Source of the DNA: Megaustenia siamemsis
Lineage: Eukaryota; Mollusca; Gastropoda; Stylommatophora; Ariophantidae
Length of the DNA: 64,000 nt
NCBI GenBank assembly: GCA_032433765.1
Contig: JAVIAB010000160.1
Span: 18,221,549-18,285,548, forward strand
Reading direction: 5' to 3'
Of this stretch, positions 1 through 10,397 are shown piece by piece. The notes beneath the pieces are model-generated. The model ran no database searches, was not told the DNA's origin, and saw only the letters and a program-made list of their open reading frames with translations. The translations under genes and the position numbers were made by a program. How positions within the stretch are numbered: the stretch's first letter is position 1; each line of letters begins with the position of its first letter.

Positions 1-241
1 TCATATCCCCTCTTCAGTATGTTCCACAGTGTCCAGCGACTGAGGATTCCAGTTCTGTGTTGGTTGATAAGTCCTCTTATTTCTGGATGTATCTCTTTCA
101 CTCAAGGATTGAAGTGGATTCATAGTTGTCAAAGTCTTGTGCCCTTGTCACATTTCAGAGGATATTAATGACGTCTGTCTGATCCATTGGTTGACCATCT
201 TTGACTACAGCACAGTTAGCCAGCCTGTCCACTCTTTCATT
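1..241 (-). mobile_element. LINE-F 3' fragment (RNase H end)
   Basis: The reverse complement aligns base by base with the LINE-F copy at 22760-23040: the 'GNERADSLA'-type RNase H end, the 'ACTTATCAACCAACACAG' stretch and the downstream ECN-type tail. It is a 3' fragment cut by the window edge, and its upstream side is interrupted at 252 by an RTE insertion. The frame is broken, so it is a dead copy. Confidence 0.75.
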
Positions 242-251
242 TCACTGTATT

Positions 252-694
252 CATCATCATCATCATCATGTGCCATACCGGTTGGCGTTCATGTCCTTCC
301 ACAATCCTCTATCCACAGTGCATTGTATGAGTTCTGTTGTTGACTGTTTTCCATGCCATGACACCAAGCTATCCAGTATTTTCTCTCTTTGTCATCCACA
401 ATCTCTCTTTCCTTTTATTTTGCCAGTTGTAACCAAGTATTCCAACTTTCCTCTTCTCATGATGTGCCCAAAAAATGTTGATTGCTTCTTTCTGATTTTT
501 TTAAATAGCGCCCTTTTTGTGTTGGCCTCTTTGAGAACTTTCTCATTCGTCTTTTTAGCTGTCCAGGGAACTTTCAACATTCTTCTGAGAATCCCATCTC
601 TGTGACCTCTAATCATCTTTTCATTGTTTGTCTATTGTCCATGATTCGCTTCCATGGGTCAGAATTGGTTCTATATAGCATCGATGAACTCTCT
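252..694 (-). mobile_element. RTE-A2 LINE, 5'-truncated, with TSD
   Basis: On the minus strand this encodes the RTE reverse transcriptase C-terminus ('RCYIEP', 'GSESWT', 'FGHIMRRGKLEYLVTTGKI') in broken frames. It ends in the (CATCAT)n tail at 253-270. The 11-bp duplication TTCACTGTATT lies at 241-251 and 695-705, so this is a clean target-primed insertion into LINE-F. It is 443 bp and strongly 5'-truncated. Confidence 0.85.
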
Positions 695-705
695 TTCACT
701 GTATT

Positions 706-1382
706 AATGATAGATAATGTATGTGATGATAGCATTTGATAGTTATCTTTCTGGACTCAGCAGGACTTACTTCTTACACATAGGATGACTAGAGCATGAT
801 TCTTATTGCTAATTAATCCCACCTTCACAGAGGTCATCAGGCTACATGACCTTTATGATTTTTGTGTATTTTATTTTAATGTTCATGAAATGTAACACCA
901 AACTTGTGCCTGTGTTATAACAACAGTTGCATCTTATGACGTAGTATGTTGTAGTTTACTTATTTTATGCAAGTCTGCCCTTTAGGAACCACAGCTGCAC
1001 CTTGCAATTTTAATGGTTCAGCAACTTTATGTCTTCGCTATGTTTAGATCATGTGTTTGTTTCATTTAGTCTGTTCCTACATGCATTTTGTTCAGTCAAT
1101 CACAAATACATTCACCACAGGAAACTTAGAATTTCTTGTTTATTTCCAGCACTTTTATTACCCAGTGTAAGTGGTTCTTTAGAGAAAGCTGCTTTATTTT
1201 ATATGTCAGGACATTTATTGTGAAATAATTACTAAGAACACATTATGTTATCTCTTGTATGATCATATCATTGTGCATCACTTAAAACAACATAAATATG
1301 TTTGAGTGTGATGGACTGTATGTTGATGTGGGTGCGTGTAGAGGTTGCTGCTAGTCACATTATTCAGTAGTTAACCAAAGTT
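706..1382. other. AT-rich stretch, nothing recognised
   Basis: I see no convincing coding, RNA or terminal-repeat signal here. The open frames are short and have no recognisable motif. Confidence 0.5.
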
Positions 1383-1559
1383 GGCTGACCTCCTCTTAAA
1401 CAGTGCAGAAGCATTAAAAGAGACAACTGAATGTGTTAAAAAACACAGGGAAGAGCAAAACCTCTATTTTAGCATACAGAAAAATAAGATCACTGGCATA
1501 ATGAAATGTCAACCAAAAATCATCAACAGTGAAGAATTTGAAAATGTCCAAACTATTTG
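1383..1559 (+). pseudogene. LINE reverse-transcriptase remnant (ADD box)
   Basis: A 58-codon open stretch starts 'ADLLLNSAEALKETTE' and continues 'VKKHREEQNLYFSIQKNKI'. This matches the pattern around the catalytic (Y/F)ADD box of LINE reverse transcriptases, followed by the usual helix and an 'N..KT.IM'-like segment. One residue of the ADD box looks lost. No start codon or flanking domain remains, so it is an old fragment. The LINE family is not clear. Confidence 0.45.
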
Positions 1560-2264
1560 ATCTCTTGTTACTTAATATGATCCTCCACTGTAGCCTTTCA
1601 CTTCCTTATATCCCCATTTCTGATTCTGCCACTTTTTATCATATTCAATATTCTGTTCAAACTGGTTTCATTTTCTGTTGTGATGAGGTTTTTTTTTGTT
1701 TGTTTTAAAGTTTGTCATTGGTAAAAGAATGTTAAATGAATTCTGGGTGATATAGTGCTCTCTTTGTATTGGATGCTACATGTGTCTTAATATTGGAGCC
1801 AATTGCCCAATGATTTGGTTTCTCCAACATCTCTTGTCAATATCTGTTTATATTTACCCATTGTATGACAGAATTATATCTGAATATATAATGTTCTGGT
1901 GGACACATTCTTCATTTAAAATAAGAAACTACTTATCATGAACAAATTCAAATCTTTGTAACATTAGCAACATAAAACTGATAAAAATTCCACTTCTGAT
2001 CGTAATGGGCTCCCTGGAAACATTTTGGGACAAAACACATTCATGTAGACCCTGAAAGGGGATATTTTGATATAGAAGACCTAGTATTTCACTACATATA
2101 GAATGGACAAGCAACGATTATTCCAGCTGTATATGGGAAAATTAGAAAAACCATAATGGCCCACTACATCATGCGCATGGATCTGAAATATAGGCTTAAT
2201 GGTTTGCATTAACTTTGTGACATCATATCAATATGCATTCATTGAACCAAATTAATGTTGTTAC
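1560..2264. other. AT-rich stretch, nothing recognised
   Basis: There is no gene or element that I can support. The short minus-strand frame at 1929-2114 has no recognisable motif. Confidence 0.45.
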
Positions 2265-2530
2265 TATACGCCAACATTAGGAAAACAGACCAAGAGGTCA
2301 ACCTAGAAAAAGTTGGATAGACAAAAATACTATAAACATTTGGAAATGCTGATGATGTTCAATGAGATAGAGCTGCTTGCACAGAAAAGAGACAAATGGC
2401 AAGATTTGATAAAATGTCTTTAAAAGAATTGAAAACTGCTACAACAAAAATTCAGATAAGAGAAGGAGTATCTTGGTCTACACCTTATTGGCCGGCTGTG
2501 GCTCGAAAGGTCAATAGATAGATAGATAGA
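2265..2530 (+). mobile_element. LINE-E 3' end with (ATAG)n tail
   Basis: The sequence matches the 3' end of the intact-frame LINE-E at 12975-14020: the 'RGQPRKSW' and 'ELLAQNRDRW'-like C-terminus, then a short 3' UTR ending in GGCTCGAAAGGTCAATAG and a pure ATAG run at 2512-2530. The frames are broken. It abuts the RTE copy that follows. Confidence 0.75.
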
Positions 2531-3285
2531 TGCTGATGATACAGTCTTAATCAATGGGAGTGAAAATGAGTAACAAGAAATGTTAGACATTATAGTGAAA
2601 GAAAACAAAAATAAAGGACTAAGCCTTAAGAGCACAAAGACAGAAGTAATAGTAGCAGCAACAAAAAATACATCACCACAATTTACAATAAAGACAAGTG
2701 GAACAATATTAAAACAGGTAAATAAATTTAAATATCTGGGAACAATGTTAACCTCAGATGGCAGATGTACAACAGAGGTGAGATGCAGAATGGCTCAGGA
2801 AAAAGCAGCTTTCCAAAAATGAGGATACCTTGCAATCCATTTATGACAAAAGAAACAAGAAAAAGAGTTCTTCAATGTTATGTAGAGCCAGCCTTAACAC
2901 ATGGATGTGAATCATGGACAATAGGACAGCAGACAAGAATATCATTGGAGGCTGTAACAAATGTGATTTTACAGAAGAATGTTGAGAATACCATGGACAG
3001 CTAAGAAGAGTAATATAAATGTTATGAAAGATGCCAAAGCAAAAACGAGAGTTAACTTCCAAAATTAGGTTGAAACAATCATAATTTTTTGGCCATGGGA
3101 TGAGAAGGGAACAGCTGAGAGGAAAGAGATAGAGGGAAGCAAAGAAATAACAGCTTCCAGACAGTTTAAGAGAATGACTTGGCAGAAGGTCAACAACAAA
3201 AATGATAAATAATTGTGGAGATCAAAAGTTGTGGTTGACATAATCACCTACGGCAACTGGCATGGTACTTGATGATGATGATGAC
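2531..3285 (+). mobile_element. RTE-A1 LINE, 5'-truncated
   Basis: It starts inside the reverse-transcriptase ADD box ('ADDTVLINGSENE') and runs through the thumb ('FKYLGTMLTSDGRC', 'RCRMAQ') and the C-terminal 'GHGMRREQL' region to a (GATGAT)n tail at 3270-3285. Several frameshifts and stops make it a dead copy. RTE elements normally end in short tandem repeats, as here. Confidence 0.8.
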
Positions 3286-3500
3286 CTACCAACTAAGCCT
3301 AGCTTTGTGTTTGTTTTGTTTCTTCTTGTGTGTTCTGTCTGTGGTCATGCAGAAAGTCAGTTTTTAAGTTTCAAAGTTATGTGTCGTCCATCTATAAACA
3401 AAGCTGTAACCATAGATTTTGTTCTACGTTATTTTTCTTGATGGTTGAACTTCTAACATGAACTGAAACAGCCAACAGGAGATTCACGTTTTCATTGGTT

Positions 3501-3775
3501 CTATCTATCTAGCGTCCTTTCGAGCCGAAGACGGCACATAGGGCAGAACATCAATCTCGAAAACAGAAACCTTGCATGCCAAAATGGCACATATTGAATA
3601 GATCACTGCTTCTAAAATCTATGGCTCTGTTTCAATAACAATACTTTTTACAATGACAGCTTGTCAAGCCATCGATCAATCTCCTTAGTCGCCTCTTATG
3701 ACATGCCAGGAAGGTCACAGTGTAATTATTCTTTACTTCCCTCTTAATGATGCCCCTAAAATACAGGGGTGAGCA
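3501..3775 (-). mobile_element. SINE-2, with 12-bp TSD
   Basis: A ~275-bp element of the SINE-2 family, complete in comparison with the copies near 41907, 52096 and 57964. The minus-strand reading has the core GTCATAAGAGGCGACTAAGG, near identical to GTCGTAAGAGGCGACTAA in the sister copies, and ends at CGGCTCGAAAGGAC with a short ATAG-type tail. The perfect duplication TTTTCATTGGTT flanks it (3489-3500 and 3776-3787). I see no clear pol III boxes, so the SINE label rests on size, lack of an ORF, TSDs and the LINE-E-like tail. Confidence 0.85.
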
Positions 3776-3787
3776 TTTTCATTGGTT

Positions 3788-4304
3788 GGATGGCTTGAAA
3801 AATCTGGACGGTTAATATAAAAATAGCATTTGAGTGTGAATAATTAGACAGTAATTGTTAGCCAGGGAGAATGATGTACATGCAGCAATAATTTAGACAT
3901 TTGTATTGATGATGAGGTTTAATAAAACAATTTGTCATCATTTTAACATGAGTTCATTTGCTTTTTTTTTTTCATTAAAAAAATTAATATTCATTGTTGA
4001 TGTGTATGAAAGAAAATTAAAGTAACATTTTTTTAAGAAGTAAAGGCATCAAGATGCACCAAGATGCATAGAGATGCGAAGTTGCTGTAAAGCTGATGGT
4101 AATAGCAATTCTAAATAATTGTGTTTTGTCCATTAAAGCTGTCACCATCCCACTTTTTTCTTCTTTTTTTTTTTATTGATTTATTTTTTTTTTATTTTTT
4201 TTTTTTTTAGAATTGCTATCATATTTTAAACAGTTGCAATTATAAAAAATATAATAATGTAGGCCTATCTGAAAGTAATGTTACTGGAAGCTGGGCTGGA
4301 TTTA
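3788..4304. other. AT-rich spacer with poly(T) runs
   Basis: Long T runs lie at 3962-3972 and 4152-4210. I see no gene. Confidence 0.5.
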
Positions 4305-4862
4305 GACTTGGGAGCCCCTTAGCTAACTAAGCTAAATTAAACTTTGAGGCCCCTAAGCTAACTAAACTAAAAGAAACTGTGAGCCCCTAAGCTAACTAAA
4401 CTAAAAGAAACTGTGAGCCCCTAAGCTAACTAAACTAAAAGAAACTGTGAGCCCCTAAGCTAACTAAACTAAAAGAAACTGTGAGCCCCTAAGCTAACTA
4501 AACTAAAAGAAACTTTGAGCCCCCAAGCTAACTAAACTAAAAAAAACTTTGAGCCCCTAAGCTAACTAAACTAAAAAAAACTTTGAGCCCCTAAGCTAAC
4601 TAAGCTAAAACAAACTTTGTGGCCCTAAGCTAAAAAAAACTTTGAGCCCCTAAGCTAACTAAACTAAAAAAAACTTTGAGCCCCTAAGCTAACTAAACTA
4701 AAAAAAAACTTTGAGCCCCTAAGCTAACTAAACTAAAAAAAACTTTGAGCCCCTAAGCTAACTAAGCTAAAACAAACTTTGAGCCCCTAAGCTAACTAAG
4801 CTAAAACAAACTTTGTGGCCCTAAGCTAATTAAACTAAAAGAAACTTTGAGCCCCTAAGCTA
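4305..4862. repeat. 35-bp satellite, left half
   Basis: Tandem ~35-bp unit with the core CCCCTAAGCTAACTAAACTA followed by AAAGAAACTTTGAG. Variants differ by a few bases (AAAC for AAAG; GTGG for GAGC). The array is split by the RetroA insertion at 4863-6002 and resumes at 6003. Confidence 0.95.
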
Positions 4863-6002
4863 TTATTATTGGTTATTGGTTATGGAAGGCCTCTGTATCA
4901 CAGCAAACGAATTAAAATCCATAATTGCTCAACCGCCCGTGCCAGTGGAATCATCCGAATTACTAACTCATCTCCCAAACAAAGAAAGGTAACTGTAGTC
5001 CCCATCGTAGCAGTCTCAGCACACGCCAAAAGACATAAGGCGAAACCGCGCAGAAAGTGAACACAGCCAACTGTTCCCTGTCATACGATATCATCATTCA
5101 ACGTAAACAAGCGGGATATCGAAGCAGGATCAAAACGGATGAGACACACAGCTCACGGTGTGCACAGAGCACTTAACTCAGTAGCTCCTGCAACAAGCCG
5201 GACTTGGAATATGAGGAAACTGCAAGAAGAAACACTTTTCAGACATAGCCTTCAATGGTTCCTGCCGCCTATTCACCATATACCATGGGAGTTCACGTCC
5301 TCCCGAAAATGATGATCGTCATAGCACTTGATGATGTTAGGCCATCATTGATGACTCCAATTCCAAACATATAGACACACAGTGGTGGTAAGTTATCATT
5401 TCCAATCCAACATAAGCCACCTGACCTGTAGTTAGTAAAACCACAGAGAGAATATGATTTTGTGACATTCACTGATTCACTCTTAGATGTGAATGTGTAG
5501 TTTACACAAGAGGAGAAGTTTTCAACTACAGTGATCCCATTTAAGGCAATTCTGGGATAGCAAGGCAAGTCTCCTTTATAGCAGCAGAACTTGATGTTCT
5601 CCGCTCCCTTCTTGTAATTGCCGCCACATGATTCTGATGTCTCATTAACTTGGACATCATTCAAGAACAATGTCAGATTAACATTCCATAGATATGGCTC
5701 TGCTGATGAAATGCTTGGTGCAACAGTTGTATCAATCATACAGGAGGCTCATGGTCTGTGGTCATTAATATCACAGACGGCACATGATGTTGTTATATTC
5801 AGTATTTCTTTCTGGGGTGTAAATATGTGCCACACACATGGAGAGTGGTTTGTGGTCACAGTAATCCCATTAAAGGCAATTCTAGGGTAGCATGGCATAG
5901 CTGTTTCAGAACAGCACAATCCTGTGATGTTTTCTGTGTTCGCTATAAAGCTGCTGGTGCTACACAATCCTGACCAATTATAGGTGTGGACATTATTCAC
6001 TA
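4863..6002 (-). mobile_element. RetroA retroposon carrying a Cys-rich ORF
   Basis: An insertion inside the 35-bp satellite, so both ends are visible. Read on the minus strand it has an open frame at 5293-6000, then ~430 bp of 3' sequence shared with about eleven other copies in the window, then a short CCATAA-type tail at 4863-4880. The satellite motif CTAAGCTA is on both sides (4855-4862, 6003-6010), but it is also the repeat unit, so a TSD cannot be proved here. This is the longest RetroA copy in the window. It may still be 5'-truncated, because the frame is open right up to the junction. Confidence 0.75.
5293..6000 (-). pseudogene. Tandem Cys-rich, N-glycosylation-rich domains (RetroA cargo)
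   Basis: One minus-strand frame, interrupted by a single in-frame TGA near 5749, encodes two related domains of ~85 residues. Each follows the pattern C-x(n)-CC-x(6)-CYPRIA-x-NGITV, then C, an FT pair, N-[IV]-T and two more Cys. Many N-x-S/T sequons are present (NWS, NIT, NHS, NLT, NET, NFS, NYT, NVT). This suggests an extracellular or secreted ectodomain. I do not recognise the family and see no signal peptide, because the 5' end is cut at 6000. The frame reaches into the shared RetroA body ('CVYMFGIGVINDGL'), so the ORF looks like part of the retroposed transcript rather than a neighbour. A host gene fragment carried by retroposition is the main alternative to an element-encoded protein. 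Confidence 0.5.
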
Positions 6003-6838
6003 CTAAGCTAAAACAAACTTTGTGGCCCTAAGCTAACTAAACTAAAAAAAAACTTTGAGCCCCTAAGCTAACTAAGCTAAAACAAACTTTGTGGCCCTAA
6101 GCTAAATGAAACTTTGAGCCCCTAAGCTAACTAAGCTAAAACAAACTTTGTGGCCCTAAGCTAAGTAAACTAAATGAAACTTTGAGCCCCTAAGCTAACT
6201 AAGCTAAAACAAACTTTGAGCCCCTAAGCTAACTAAACTAAAAGAAACTTTGAGCCTCTAAGCTAACTAAACTAAAAGAAACTTTGAGCCCCTAAGCTAA
6301 CTAAACCAAAAGAAACTTTGAGGCCCTAAGCTAACTAAACTAAATGAAACTTTGAGGCCCTAAGCTAACTAAACTAAATGAAACTTTGAGGCCCTAAGCT
6401 AACTAAACCAAAAGAAACTTTGAGCCCCTAAGCTAACTAAACTAAAAGAAACTTTGAGCCCCTAAGCTAACTAACTAAAAGAAACTTTGAGCCTCTAAGC
6501 TAACTAAACTAAAAGAAACTTTGAGCCCCCAAGCTAACTAAACTAAAAGAAACTTTGAGCCCCTAAGCTAACTAAACTAAATGAAACTTTGAGCCCCTAA
6601 GCTAACTAAACTAAATGAAACTTTGAGCCCCTAAGCTAACTAAACTAAAACAAACTTTGAACCCCTAAGCTAACTAAACTAAATGAAACTTTGTGGCTCT
6701 AAGCTAACTAAACTAAAAGAAACTTTGGGCCCCTAAGCTAACTAAGCTAAAACAAACTTTGTGGCCCTAAGCTAAGTAAACTAAAAGAAACTTTGTGGCC
6801 CTAAGCTGACTGAACTAAAAAAAACTTTGAGGCCCCCT
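6003..6838. repeat. 35-bp satellite, right half
   Basis: Continuation of the array at 4305-4862 with the same core, about 24 units, with AAATGAAACTTTG and GTGGCCC variants. The array was one block before the RetroA insertion. Confidence 0.95.
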
Positions 6839-7002
6839 GTTAAAACAATTAACACCAGAAAGTCTGTATCACAGATCACATTGCAATAGAAAACAAATTT
6901 CAAGCACCCCCCCCCCCCCTTCCACCACACACCCATCTTTTCCCCTCGGATTGTGAGGCCTTAAGCTGTAGCTTATATAGTCTAGGCCTAAATTCGCCAC
7001 TG
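6839..7002 (+). mobile_element. Possible hAT-type terminus
   Basis: Includes a (C)14 run near 6907-6920. It ends ...CCTAAATTCGCCACTG at 7002, whose reverse complement CAGTGGCGAATTTAGG resembles the ends of many animal hAT elements. The left side of the satellite (about 4285-4310, GGCTGGATTTAGAC...GAGCCCC) is only loosely similar, and I found no matching 8-bp TSD, so this is a suggestion only. Confidence 0.3.
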
Positions 7003-7007
7003 ATTAT

Positions 7008-7672
7008 ACGAAGTAGACATCTTTGTTTCTATAGGAAGTTTCACTAGACACAAATCGTACAAGTGGACATCTTTGTTTCTATAGGAAGTTTCACTAGACA
7101 CAAATCGTACAAGTAGACATCTTTGTTTCTATAGGAAGTTTCACTAGACACAAATTGTACAAGTAGACATCGTTGTTTCTATAGGAAGTTTCACTAGACA
7201 CAAATCGTACAAGTAGACATATTTGTTTCTATAGGAAGTTTCACTAGACACAAATCGTACAAGTAGACATCTTTGTTTCTATAGGAAGTTTCACTAGACA
7301 CAAATCGTACAAGTATACATCGTTGTTTCTATAGGAAGTTTCACTAGACACAAATCGTACAAATGGACATCTTTGTTTCTATAGGAAGTTTCACTAGACA
7401 CAAATCGTACAAATGGACATCTTTGTTTCTATAGAAAGTTTCACTAGACACAAATCGTACAAATGGACATCTTTGTTTCTATAGGAAGTTTCACTAGACA
7501 CAAATCGTACAAATGGACATCTTTGTTTCTATAGGAAGTTTCACTAGACACAAATCGTACAAATGGACATCTTTGTTTCTATAGGAAGTTTCACTAGACA
7601 CAAATCGTACAAGTGGACATCTTTGTTTCTATAGGAAGTTTCACTAGACACAAATCGTACAAGTAGACATCG
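7008..7672. repeat. 60-bp satellite, ~11 units
   Basis: Exact 60-bp period with the unit core CTTTGTTTCTATAGGAAG then TTTCACTAGACACAAATCG. Copies differ by single bases (AAGTAG/AAATGG/AAGTGG). The minus-strand open frame across it is a by-product of the repeat. Confidence 0.97.
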
Positions 7673-7783
7673 CAGTAGATGGAAAGAAACTAGGAAGAGT
7701 TCACGAATATGGCTATCTCCGGCATGATATGACAGATGATGAATAATGTAAGACAACACACAAGAAACTTGAGTACAAGAATA

Positions 7784-8083
7784 ATCATCATCAAGTACCG
7801 GGCCTGCTGGCGTAGGTGATCATGTTTCTCCACAACTTTCGATCTCGACAGTTATTTATCATTTCTGTTGTTGACCTTCTGCTAAGCCATTCTCTTAAGC
7901 TGTCTGGTGTTTTTTCTCTTTGCTTCCCTCTATCTCTTCGTCCCTCAATTTTTCCAGTTGTTATAATATATTCCAGCTGTTCTCTTCTCATTCCATGGCC
8001 AAAAAAAATTATGATTGTTTCTTCTTAGTATTGGAAATTAGCTCTTTTTTGCTTTGACCTCTTTCAGAACATTTCCATTACTT
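7784..8083 (-). mobile_element. RTE-A1 LINE 3' end with 11-bp TSD
   Basis: The minus strand encodes the C-terminus 'MRREQLEYIITTGKIEG..DRGKQREKTPDSLREW' ending 'TYASRPGT', followed by the ATCATCATC tail at 7783-7793. The perfect duplication GTACAAGAATA flanks it (7773-7783, 8084-8094). It is a 300-bp 5'-truncated insertion. Confidence 0.88.
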
Positions 8084-8483
8084 GTACAAGAATAGAAATG
8101 GCAAAAAGCGATTTAAACAACATGAAAATATAACAACATCAAATCAAATAACATCAGAACTAAAACTACGAATTATAAAATGTTATATTTCCTCAACTTT
8201 CCTGCACAGTGCAGAAACGTGGACATTAAATAAGAAAACAGAAAATGTAAGCATTTTTAAAATGTGGATCTAACGACAAATTGGGGAGAATTGGGCGGTA
8301 GAAAAAGAAGACAAACAAGAAAGTTCTGAATCAGCTGAAAATGAAAAAAGAACAACTTAAATCAATTCGGAAAAGACAACCGAAATGTGTGGAGCATGTT
8401 ATAAGACACGCCCTACTAAAAGTCATCTTGGAAGGGAAGGTACAAGGTAGACAAGACAGAGGCAGACCAAGACTAAAATGGAG
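8084..8483 (+). mobile_element. LINE-B fragment, interrupted by RetroA
   Basis: Encodes pieces of the LINE-B C-terminus ('LKLRIIKCYISS', 'SAETWTLNKKTE', 'LLKVILEGKVQGRQDRGRPRLKW') in shifted frames. It stops where the RetroA tail begins; the next part of the same LINE reappears at 9239. Confidence 0.75.
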
Positions 8484-9238
8484 TTATTTGGTTATTTGGT
8501 TATGGAAGACCCCGGTATCACTGCAAACGAATTAAAATCCATAATTGCGCAACCGCCCGTGCCAGCGTAACCATCCGAATTAATATCTCATCCCCCAAAC
8601 AAAGAAAGGTAACTGTAGTCCCCATCGTTGCAGTCTCAGCACACGCCAAAAGACATAAGGCAAAACGGCGCAGAAAGTGAACACAGCCAACGGTTCCCTT
8701 TCATACGATGTCATCATTCATCGTAAACAATTGGAATATCGAAACATGATCAAAACGGATGAGACACACAGCTCATGGTGTGCACAGAGCACTTAACTCA
8801 GTAGCTCCTGCAACAAGCCGGACTTGGAATATAAGGAAACTGCAACAAGGAACACTTTTCATGCATAGCCTTCAATTGTTCCCGCCGCCTATCCACCATA
8901 TACCATGGAAGTTCACGTCCTCTTGAAAATGATGGTCGTCGTATTTTTTAAAAATGTATAGCGCTTGATGATGTTAGGCCATCATTGTTGACTCCAATTC
9001 CGAACATATTGACACACAGTTCATCGTCAGATTATCCCCGTCGCGCATCAAACAACAGACCCAGATTAGCGTACGGCCGGTTATCAGACGTGATCTTATC
9101 AACTGTAAGTGTCTTCAAACTGTGTTGTTGGCTTTGTTGCTCAATGAGATCATAGCAACATGGACAAATACAAATTAACTTAACAAAAGTGGACCTTTTG
9201 ACTTTGCTTTTAGAATGGAGTGATAACACCGACATGTG
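8484..9238 (-). mobile_element. RetroA copy in LINE-B
   Basis: The minus-strand body matches the other RetroA copies from ~9040 down to the GGTTATTTGGTTATGG-type tail at 8484. Upstream, 9032-9238 holds a Cys-containing open stretch ('CICPCCYDL', then 'ELCVNMFGIGVNNDGL') corresponding to the cargo end of the 4863-6002 copy but much diverged. LINE-B lies on both sides, so this is an insertion. Confidence 0.7.
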
Positions 9239-9352
9239 CACAGGTGAACCTATGATAACATGCACAATGAAGACAAGAGAAAGAGAGAGAGTAAAATGGC
9301 GATCCATGGTAGCCAACCTTCGATTTGGAGACGTCGTACAATGATGATGAAG
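9239..9352 (+). mobile_element. LINE-B 3' end (continuation)
   Basis: Encodes 'EPMITCTMKTR' and 'WRSMVANLRFGD', then a TGATGATGA tail, as in the complete copy at 26095-26545. About 24 bp of LINE is missing around the RetroA insertion. Confidence 0.75.
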
Positions 9353-9364
9353 TTTCATAGGCCA

Positions 9365-9482
9365 AGAAGGAGACACAAAGAAATAAATTAGAATCACAGA
9401 AACAAAGGCAGCAATAGTTTTCAGAAACTTTAATAAAATATGGAAATCAAAAGTACTAAGCACAAACACAAAGCTCGGTTTT
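9365..9482 (+). mobile_element. LINE-E fragment
   Basis: Encodes 'EGDTKK.IRITETKAAIVF' and 'IWKSKVLSTNTKLG', aligning with the thumb region of the intact LINE-E frame (GNTSKEIRIRLAKAAMSF, WKSKLIGTNTKLRL). Decayed. Confidence 0.65.
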
Positions 9483-9504
9483 TTTTGTTTTTAATACAAA
9501 GTGA

Positions 9505-9555
9505 AAGTGGCAGAGGCCGACCAAGACCAAGATGGACGAGTAATATCAACAGATG
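9505..9555 (+). mobile_element. LINE-B fragment, left of RetroA
   Basis: Reads GGCAGAGGCCGACCAAGACC...GACGAGTAATATCAACAGATGG, the 'GRGRPRPRWTSNINRW' segment of LINE-B. It is cut by the RetroA tail and continues at ~10270. Confidence 0.7.
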
Positions 9556-10269
9556 GATTGTTATTGTTATTGGTTATTGGCTATGGAAGGCCTCTGTATC
9601 ACAGCAAACGAGTTAAAATCCATAATTGCTCAACCGCCCGTGCCAGTGGAATCATCCGAATTACTAACTCATCTCCCAAACAAAGAAAGGTAACTGTAGT
9701 TCCCATCGTAGCAGTCTCAGCACACGCCAAAAGACATAAGGCGAAACCGTGCAGAAAGTGAACACAGCCAACTGTTCCCCGTCATACGATATCATCATTC
9801 ATCGTAAACAAGCGGGATATCGAAGCAGGATCAAAACGGATGAGACACACAGCTCACGGTGTGCACAGAGCACTTAACTCAGTAGCTCCTGCAACAAGCC
9901 GGACTTGGAATATGAGGAAACTGCAAGAAGGAACACTTTTCAGACATAGCCTTCAATGGTTCCTGCCGCCTATCCACCATATACCATGGGAGTTTACGTC
10001 CTCCCGAAAATGATGATCGTCGTAGCACTTTATGATGTTAGGCCATCATTGATGACTCCAATTCCAAACATATAGACACACAGTGGTGGTAAGTTATCAT
10101 TTCCAATCCAACAGAAGCCACATGACCTGTAGTTAGTAAAAACACAATTGATGATGTTCTCCGCTCCCTTCTTGTAGCTGCCGCCACACGATTCTAATGT
10201 CTCATTAACTTGGACATCATTCAAGAACAATGTCAGATGAACATTCCATAGATAAGTCAGCCAGATGAA
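9556..10269 (-). mobile_element. RetroA copy with shortened Cys-rich ORF
   Basis: Near-identical to 4861-5690 over the body and the end of the ORF. The minus frame 10030-10272 keeps 'LWNVHLTLFLNDVQVNETLE' and 'WIGNDNLPPLCVYMFGIGV' but lacks ~150 nt that hold CCYKGDLPCYPRIA...SYSLCG in the first copy. The tail at 9556-9590 is a TTGTTATTGGTTATTGG-type microsatellite. LINE-B flanks both sides. Confidence 0.75.
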
Positions 10270-10397
10270 CATTCCATAGATAAGTCAGCCTATGCCTGAG
10301 TACGAGTAGTATGGCTATACCTGCACTATCAAAATAAGACACAGAAAGGTATAGCGCTCCATGGTAGCCAACCTACGGTGCGGAGACGGCACTCTAT
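10270..10397 (+). mobile_element. LINE-B 3' end (continuation)
   Basis: GATAAGTCAGCCTATG...CTGCACTATCAAAATAAGAC...ATGGTAGCCAACC matches the LINE-B end after 'KRWTSQPM', closing the copy split by RetroA. A 21-bp direct repeat (CATTCCATAGATAAGTCAGC) lies at the junction, 10238-10286. Confidence 0.65.

Noticed and set aside
4869..5060. 63-codon plus frame, repeated at 9501-9761, as a conserved gene
   Set aside because: It lies in the RetroA body antisense to the element's orientation and is broken in other copies.
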